From the NCBI GenBank assembly GCA_035293945.1, contig DATGLV010000013.1:1-54508 (forward strand): a stretch of DNA of 54,508 nt, read 5' to 3'. The translations under genes were made by a program, and so were the position numbers. The first letter of the stretch is position 1; each line of letters opens with the position of its first letter. Source of the DNA: VAZQ01 sp035293945 (GTDB lineage Bacteria > Pseudomonadota > Alphaproteobacteria > Rhizobiales > Xanthobacteraceae). This document shows, piece by piece, positions 50,037 through 54,508 of the stretch. The notes under the pieces were generated by a model. The model had not been told where the DNA came from. It saw only the letters and a program-made list of their open reading frames with translations, and ran no database searches.

Positions 50037-51011
50037 CTATTCAGGCTTTATCCCGGCGGCGGTGATCACTTTGCCCCAGCGCGCCCGATCCTCGGCGACG
50101 TATTTCTTCGCGTAATCGAGCGAACCGCCTTCGACAATGGCGTGCGTCTCGGCGAAGCGAGCCTGCACATCAGGGGAGTGAAGGATTTCGTCGATTTGCT
50201 TGTTCAGCTTGGCGAGCACCACTGGCGGTGTCTTTGGCGGTGCGCTGATGACGTTCCAGGTCTTTGAGATGATTTCGGGCAAGCCGAGCTCACCCATCGT
50301 CGGAATGTCGGGCAATGTGTCCAGGCGTTTCTCCGACGCAGTCGCGAGAATTCTGACGCGGCCGGCCTTGTACAGCTCGTAGAACGCGGAATACTGGATA
50401 AAGGTCAGGTCGACATTGCCGGCAATCAGGTCGGAGAGAACCGGAGCCGTTCCCTTATATGGAACGTGCGTCATCTTGGTCCCCGTCAAGGCCATGAAGA
50501 ATTCTGCCGTCAGGTGCCCGGCGGTGCCGACGCCGTTTGATGCGAAGGTGAGTTTGCCCGGATTGGCTCTGGCATAGGCAATGAATTCACGGGCGTCACG
50601 CACCGGTAGGTCCGGCCGCACCACCAGCGCCAGCGGAATGTAAGTGAGCACCGCCACCGGCTCGAAGCCGAGCGGCTCATAATTGAGCCCCTTGAAAAGA
50701 TAGTCGCTGATCGAGACCGTGGAGTTGAACGACGCCAGCAGCGTGTAGCCGTCAGGAGGCGAGCGATAGACAGCCTCGGCTGCGGCATTTCCAGCAGCAC
50801 CGGCGCGATTTTCGACGACAAATGTCTGGCCGAGCCGCTCACTGAGCTTTTGCGCCACAAGCCTGGTGGCGAAGTCGACGCCGCCGCTCGGCGTGACATT
50901 GACGATGATCCTGACCGGATGATTGGGATAATCCGCAGTCGGCTGCGCCGCAGCCGTGCCTACTAAAAGTGCCAATCCCAGAAATGCGGGCAGAGCTCTC
51001 GACCAAGGCAT
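50037..51011 (-). CDS. TctC/Bug family periplasmic binding protein (7)
   Basis: A 324-residue exported binding protein. The signal peptide covers 1-23 (LPAFLGLALLVGTAAA). Marks are YPNHPVRIIVNVTPSGGVDF, VYRSPPDGYTLLASFNSTVS, THVPYKGTAPVLSDLIAGNV and ARWGKVITAAGIKPE. The ATG at 51011 follows GGGAGGATG. Its upstream region carries copy 4 of the shared operator-like block, placing it with the aldolase genes in a possible regulon. Confidence 0.9.
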   Translation of the reverse strand: MPWSRALPAFLGLALLVGTAAAQPTADYPNHPVRIIVNVTPSGGVDFATRLVAQKLSERLGQTFVVENRAGAAGNAAAEAVYRSPPDGYTLLASFNSTVSISDYLFKGLNYEPLGFEPVAVLTYIPLALVVRPDLPVRDAREFIAYARANPGKLTFASNGVGTAGHLTAEFFMALTGTKMTHVPYKGTAPVLSDLIAGNVDLTFIQYSAFYELYKAGRVRILATASEKRLDTLPDIPTMGELGLPEIISKTWNVISAPPKTPPVVLAKLNKQIDEILHSPDVQARFAETHAIVEGGSLDYAKKYVAEDRARWGKVITAAGIKPE

Positions 51012-51082
51012 CGCATCCTCCCGTTTTTTTTCTGCACGCCGTCCACTTGCCGGGACGTTGCCGCACATCACGTCAAAAAATA

Positions 51083-51122
51083 TTGCACATAGAGATGGTG
51101 CCGACAATTTAAACTGTTTGGC
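51083..51122. promoter_or_regulatory. Shared operator-like block, copy 4
   Basis: TTGCA (51083-51087), 17 bases, CAA (51105-51107), six bases, CTGTT, then GGC. ACAATTTAAACTGT within it is a near-perfect palindrome. Read toward the TctC gene, it gives TTGTCG and AATATT 17 bp apart. It aligns with copy 3 over about 50 bp, including the flanking TTGACG, which suggests either a shared regulator or a duplicated promoter. Confidence 0.6.
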
Positions 51123-51146
51123 GCGGCCGGAGGTGAAGAACCAGCC

Positions 51147-53537
51147 CTAAGGATCAACCGCGAAACTCTGCGGGACCCCGCCGGACTGACAGGTCTCCCA
51201 CATCCGCAAAAAGGCCTTCTCGATGCGACGGCGGAACAGGTCGGTATCGAATAGCGAGCAGCCCGACCGGCTGCGCGCGAGCCGCTCGCGCAAGCCTCGC
51301 ACCAGCGGCGCATCGGTCGCGAGGCGCAGCGCCAAGCTTTCATATTCGGCAAGGCTTGCGGTCGCGAGCTCGGGAAGCCCTGCCGCATGCAGCAGGCTCG
51401 TGGCCACTCGGCCAGCGAAGCTTCTGCCCGTACAGGTCACGATCGGCAGGGCGACCCACAGCGCGTCGCTCGCCGTGGTATGGGCATTGTAAGGCAATGT
51501 GTCCAAGCACAGGCCGGCGAGGCGGAGACGCGCAAGATGGCGCGCCGGATCGGTCCTCTCCGCGAAAACAAGGCGCTCCGGATCAACTCCGCGGGCAGCC
51601 GCCTCGCGGCGCAAGCTGTCGACGGCTGCGTCATTATCGTGCAGCAGCCACAGCACGCTGCCCTCGACCGCCCGCAGCAAGCGCATCCAGATGTCGAACA
51701 GCTGCGAAGTGATCTTGTAGCTGCCGTTGAAGCAGCAGAAGACGAATCCTTGCTCGGGCAGCCCGGCCTGGCGCCGCGACGGAGTCTCGGCCGCGATGCT
51801 GCGCTTTGCATCGTTCACCTGATAGCAGCCCGGCAAATGGACGATGCGCTCGGTGAAGAACGGCTGCTGATCAAACGGCAGGACGATCTTATCGGCAATC
51901 ACATAATCGATGAAGTCCGCGCCGGTCGTCGCCGGATAGCCCAAATAGGTCGCCTGCACCGGCGCCGGGCGATGTGCGAGGATCCCCAAGCGGGCATGTT
52001 GGGTGTGGCCCTTCAGGTCGACTGCGATATCGACCTCCGCCTGGTGCAGGAGGCGGGCGACATCCAAATCATCCCTTGATTGCACGTCGTGGAATTGATC
52101 GAACACCCGCACCAGGCGCGCCCGCATCTCGCTACGGTCGTCGGGCCCGTAAGAAACGCCGATGATCTCAAAGCGTGCGCGATCATGGAGCTCGAACAGA
52201 CCCGCCATCAACAAGGCGGTGGCGTGCTCGTGGAAGTCGGCGGACAGATACGCGATCCTGATCTTGTCATGGCGGCGGCGGCCGCCGCGCCATAACGGCT
52301 GCGCGCCTGGGGGAATCTCCTTCGCAAGCGCGCCGGCTGCAGCGGCCGACTGCAGGGCGTAATCGTCGCTGTAGCCGAGCAGCGTGAACGGAGGGATGAT
52401 CGAACCATCCTGCGCAATCCGCTGCGCCAATTCGCGTCCGATCTCCTCGCTGCGCCTCCAATCGCACACCGCGAGCGCCGCGTCTGCCATCCCGGCAAAT
52501 GCGTAAGGGTGGCCGGGGTCGAACGCGAGCGCCCGCTCGAAGCTCTCCAGGCCCTCGCCTTGGCGCTTGAGCTCGCGCAGCACAACACCGCGGCCACATA
52601 GCGTATCGGGATCGTTCGGCTTCAGCGCCAGGGCCCTCTCGTGGCTGGCCAGCGCCTCGCCCAGGCGGTGCAAGTCACGCAGCGCGAGGGCGCGATTGTT
52701 CAGCGCTTCGCTGTGGTCGGGTGCGAGAGCGAGCGCGCGGTCGTAGCATGCGAGCGCCTCGGCGGCGCGCCTCTGCCCGCGCAGCACCACCCCGCGATTG
52801 TTGAGGGCATCGACATGACGAGGATTCGCGCCGAGCGCCCGGTCGTAGCTGTCGAGCGCCTCGAGCGGGCGGCGCAGCTGCTGCAGCGCGACCCCACGAT
52901 TGTAATGCGCCTGCGCGTGATTCGGCTGGATCGCCAGGGCGGCCGCATAGCTTTCAAGCGCTTCATCGAAACGTTGCAGGACGAGGAGCGTGTTGCCGCG
53001 ATTATTGTGGGCCGCAACATAGTCCGGCGCAATCGCGACCGCGCGTTCAAAGCTCGCCAGCGCATCGACCGGACGGCGCAGATCGAGCAACGCCAACCCG
53101 CGGTTGTTCAATGCTTCCGGATAGCTCGGCTTGAGCGCCAAAGCGCGGTCGAAGCCCGCCACCGCTTCGGCATTCCGATCGAGGCTGCGCAGCACCATCG
53201 CCCTGTAGTAGAGCGCCTCGGCCTGATTCGGTTCGAGGGCAAGCGCTTTGTCGAAGGCCGCAAGCGCTTCCTCGCGACGCTCGAGCCGATCAAGCGCGCG
53301 TCCGTAATTCACCAGCGCCGGCGGAAAGCCCGGATTGATCCGCAGCGCCGCACCGATCAGCGAGGCACCTTCCGCGAAGCGACCTTGCTGACAGCGCAGC
53401 ATTCCAAATAGATGCAGCGCATCGAAGTGGTCGGCTTGGAGCTTGATGAGCTCCCCGTATAGGGCTTCCGCACCCACCAGGTCGCCCTTGCGGTGGAGCT
53501 CGAGGGCCTGGCGGAAAGCTTTGGACGGATCGAGCAT
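51147..53537 (-). CDS. TPR protein with O-GlcNAc transferase (SPINDLY-type) domain
   Basis: A 796-residue protein. Residues 1 to about 370 are roughly ten tetratricopeptide repeats of 34 residues (recurring ALxLxPxxxEALNNRGxxL). From about 425 to the end is a GT41 glycosyltransferase domain (RIAYLSADFHEHATALLMAG, VDLKGHTQHARLGILAHRPA, PVQATYLGYPATTG, CFNGSYKITSQLFDIW, LDTLPYNAHTTASDALW). It should transfer a sugar from a nucleotide sugar to proteins or another acceptor. There is no signal peptide or membrane span, so it is cytoplasmic. No flagellar or pilus genes are near to suggest a target. Single gene with no operon partners. Confidence 0.9.
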   Translation of the reverse strand: MLDPSKAFRQALELHRKGDLVGAEALYGELIKLQADHFDALHLFGMLRCQQGRFAEGASLIGAALRINPGFPPALVNYGRALDRLERREEALAAFDKALALEPNQAEALYYRAMVLRSLDRNAEAVAGFDRALALKPSYPEALNNRGLALLDLRRPVDALASFERAVAIAPDYVAAHNNRGNTLLVLQRFDEALESYAAALAIQPNHAQAHYNRGVALQQLRRPLEALDSYDRALGANPRHVDALNNRGVVLRGQRRAAEALACYDRALALAPDHSEALNNRALALRDLHRLGEALASHERALALKPNDPDTLCGRGVVLRELKRQGEGLESFERALAFDPGHPYAFAGMADAALAVCDWRRSEEIGRELAQRIAQDGSIIPPFTLLGYSDDYALQSAAAAGALAKEIPPGAQPLWRGGRRRHDKIRIAYLSADFHEHATALLMAGLFELHDRARFEIIGVSYGPDDRSEMRARLVRVFDQFHDVQSRDDLDVARLLHQAEVDIAVDLKGHTQHARLGILAHRPAPVQATYLGYPATTGADFIDYVIADKIVLPFDQQPFFTERIVHLPGCYQVNDAKRSIAAETPSRRQAGLPEQGFVFCCFNGSYKITSQLFDIWMRLLRAVEGSVLWLLHDNDAAVDSLRREAAARGVDPERLVFAERTDPARHLARLRLAGLCLDTLPYNAHTTASDALWVALPIVTCTGRSFAGRVATSLLHAAGLPELATASLAEYESLALRLATDAPLVRGLRERLARSRSGCSLFDTDLFRRRIEKAFLRMWETCQSGGVPQSFAVDP

Positions 53538-53790
53538 CTTGTTTGGCTTGGCGGCTCGGGAACGAGAAATGCCGCCAGCAGAGTCTCAGATTTCACCCAC
53601 GCGGACCAGCACGCCCGCTGGGCGACCGCGATCGCAAAGGCGGGTACCAGCGGCTTCACCCCACCAGCATTGATTTTACTAAAGAAAAAGGAGTTCGATC
53701 TGCAAAAGGCGATTATCCCGGACTTGACTTTGTGGAACTTTCTTCCTACGGGAGTACCCTTTCCGGGGTGCAATCGCCAGGGGGATCATT

Positions 53791-54453
53791 ATGGGTGAGT
53801 CTGAGCTTCACAAGCTCGAGCGATCTCTTGGCCGCAGGATCGCTTCTTTCCTTCCGCATAAATGGCAAACGGCGCTCTTTCGGGAAGTTAAGCTGCCCGG
53901 CTGGATTCTCATTGCTTGGGGGCTGTTTATCGTCATTCCTGACATCAAAGATCGTCTGGAATTTTGGTGGGATGCTGCCCGCTATTTGGGGGGCAACATG
54001 GAAGCCATAACCAACCTCTTAACGTCCCCCGTCTTTGGAATTATTTTGATCCTAGCCGGCGTCGCCTATCTCGTCTTTGTCGAGGAAGAAAGGCGGCCAG
54101 CCAGCCGACACAAAATATGGCCGATAATAAGTTGGGCTGTAGTAGGAGCTACGTCTTTTGCCGCGTTCGTGGTGTCGATTGTTAGCTACGTTAACGCGCA
54201 AATCGGACCTCGCGACATCTATCCAAAAGAACGAGAAGCGATTACCTCCGTACTGAGGGAAGAAAAGAGCACAGTCCCCTTTGTGGTCTACGTCGACTAT
54301 ATTGCTACCTGCTTCGATTGCGATGGATATGCGTTTTCTTTCGTCGATCTAATCAATTCGGTGCCGGGGTGCGGATTCCGACGATTGCGGCCGGGGATTC
54401 CGATTGAACGCGGCCATGCGTTCCGATTGAAGGCGGCCACCTTTTCCGACTGA
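53791..54453 (+). CDS. Membrane protein, 3' end replaced by insertion sequence
   Basis: A 220-residue frame with three hydrophobic segments (about 34-51, 79-97 and 109-134) and a following soluble part (YPKEREAITSVLREEKSTVP, VYVDYIATCFDCDGY). No family recognised. From about residue 190 the coding sequence is the repeat array of the insertion sequence (FRRLRPGIPIERGHAFRLKA), so the native C-terminus is probably lost. The ATG follows CAGGGGGAT. Base composition here is clearly lower in GC than in the rest of the window, a sign of recent transfer. Possibly a remnant of an accessory or defence gene; unproven. Confidence 0.6.
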   Translation: MGESELHKLERSLGRRIASFLPHKWQTALFREVKLPGWILIAWGLFIVIPDIKDRLEFWWDAARYLGGNMEAITNLLTSPVFGIILILAGVAYLVFVEEERRPASRHKIWPIISWAVVGATSFAAFVVSIVSYVNAQIGPRDIYPKEREAITSVLREEKSTVPFVVYVDYIATCFDCDGYAFSFVDLINSVPGCGFRRLRPGIPIERGHAFRLKAATFSD

Positions 54454-54508
54454 AGGCGGCCGGGTCGTTGCCGGCATGGTGAGTTGACTCAGGTTTTTTT
54501 GGCGGCGT
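54361..54508. mobile_element. End of an IS21-like insertion sequence
   Basis: The last 148 bases carry the tandem repeat array typical of IS21-family ends, ahead of istA, which would lie beyond the window. No transposase is visible inside the window, so the family call rests on the repeat pattern alone. The exact end is not fixed, but the change from the membrane-protein gene occurs around 54361-54374. Confidence 0.5.
54375..54461 (+). repeat. Four tandem 22-23 bp repeats
   Basis: Four copies of a unit like ATTCCGATTGAAGGCGGCC begin at 54375, 54397, 54420 and 54443. Units 3 and 4 differ at one inner position (GATTGAAGG versus GACTGAAGG). Units 1 and 2 are more diverged. Such repeats at IS21-type termini bind the transposase. 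Confidence 0.75.

Noticed and set aside
54375..54461. A CRISPR array
   Set aside because: The units are adjacent with only a few bases between and no spacer-sized unique segments; the pattern fits insertion-sequence terminal repeats.

Overview
The window reads as a high-GC alphaproteobacterial chromosome segment, probably Hyphomicrobiales (Rhizobiales) in the Bradyrhizobium/Rhodoplanes/Xanthobacteraceae neighbourhood. The reasons are the GC-rich codon use, the many TctC/Bug-type periplasmic binding proteins, and the palindromic repeats between genes (GAGCATGATC-type and GTAGGGTGGGCAA-type) that are common in those genomes. It is bounded by mobile DNA: an IS1182-like element at the left edge and what looks like the end of an IS21-like element at the right edge.

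Layout. 0-1.6 kb: IS1182-family transposase. 1.7-4.0 kb: a Vgb-propeller/cytochrome c protein with a small cytochrome c partner. 4.1-10.8 kb: mixed genes (HNH nuclease, diguanylate cyclase, TctC, M32 carboxypeptidase, GST, CysQ, DUF72). 10.9-15.1 kb: UbiD-family decarboxylase, small zinc ribbon, GntR regulator, divergent aldehyde dehydrogenase. 15.1-15.7 kb: a ParDE toxin-antitoxin locus with a broken toxin. 15.9-31 kb: a long plus-strand run of ThDP enzyme, LLM flavin/F420 oxidoreductase, RpiR regulator, two CaiB-type CoA-transferases, enoyl-CoA hydratase, thiolase, DUF35 protein, then F420-dependent glucose-6-phosphate dehydrogenase (fgd) and the F420 biosynthesis genes cofE, cofD, cofC and a cofG-cofH fusion (fbiC type). 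31-33.2 kb: an orphan ABC binding protein and a Pht5-like protein. 33.3-34.9 kb (minus): pgl and gnd. 35-51 kb: three class II aldolase-family genes, six more TctC proteins, a carboxymuconolactone-decarboxylase-family protein, GST, a second LLM oxidoreductase, two amidohydrolases, a TetR regulator and an O-methyltransferase. 51.1-53.5 kb: a TPR/O-GlcNAc-transferase (SPINDLY-type) protein. 53.8 kb: a membrane protein whose 3' end runs into the IS end.

How the genes may work together. The main idea is an F420 economy. The whole cofactor pathway from FO to F420 is present beside fgd. Pgl and Gnd lie 8 kb downstream without zwf, so the oxidative pentose phosphate pathway could charge F420 instead of NADP. 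Two LLM-class oxidoreductases are candidate users of F420H2. The adjoining CoA-transferase/hydratase/thiolase/DUF35 set resembles the core of benzylsuccinate-type beta-oxidation. Several decarboxylase families (UbiD, Pht5-like, ACMSD/gamma-resorcylate-like, CMD, class II aldolase-like) and the many TctC proteins suggest uptake and breakdown of aromatic or polycarboxylic acids. Four copies of one promoter/operator-like block (about 15.86, 35.15, 49.07 and 51.10 kb) may tie these parts into one regulon. An intergenic-type palindromic repeat also sits in frame inside the cofG-cofH linker. Functions of individual catabolic enzymes are family-level calls only.
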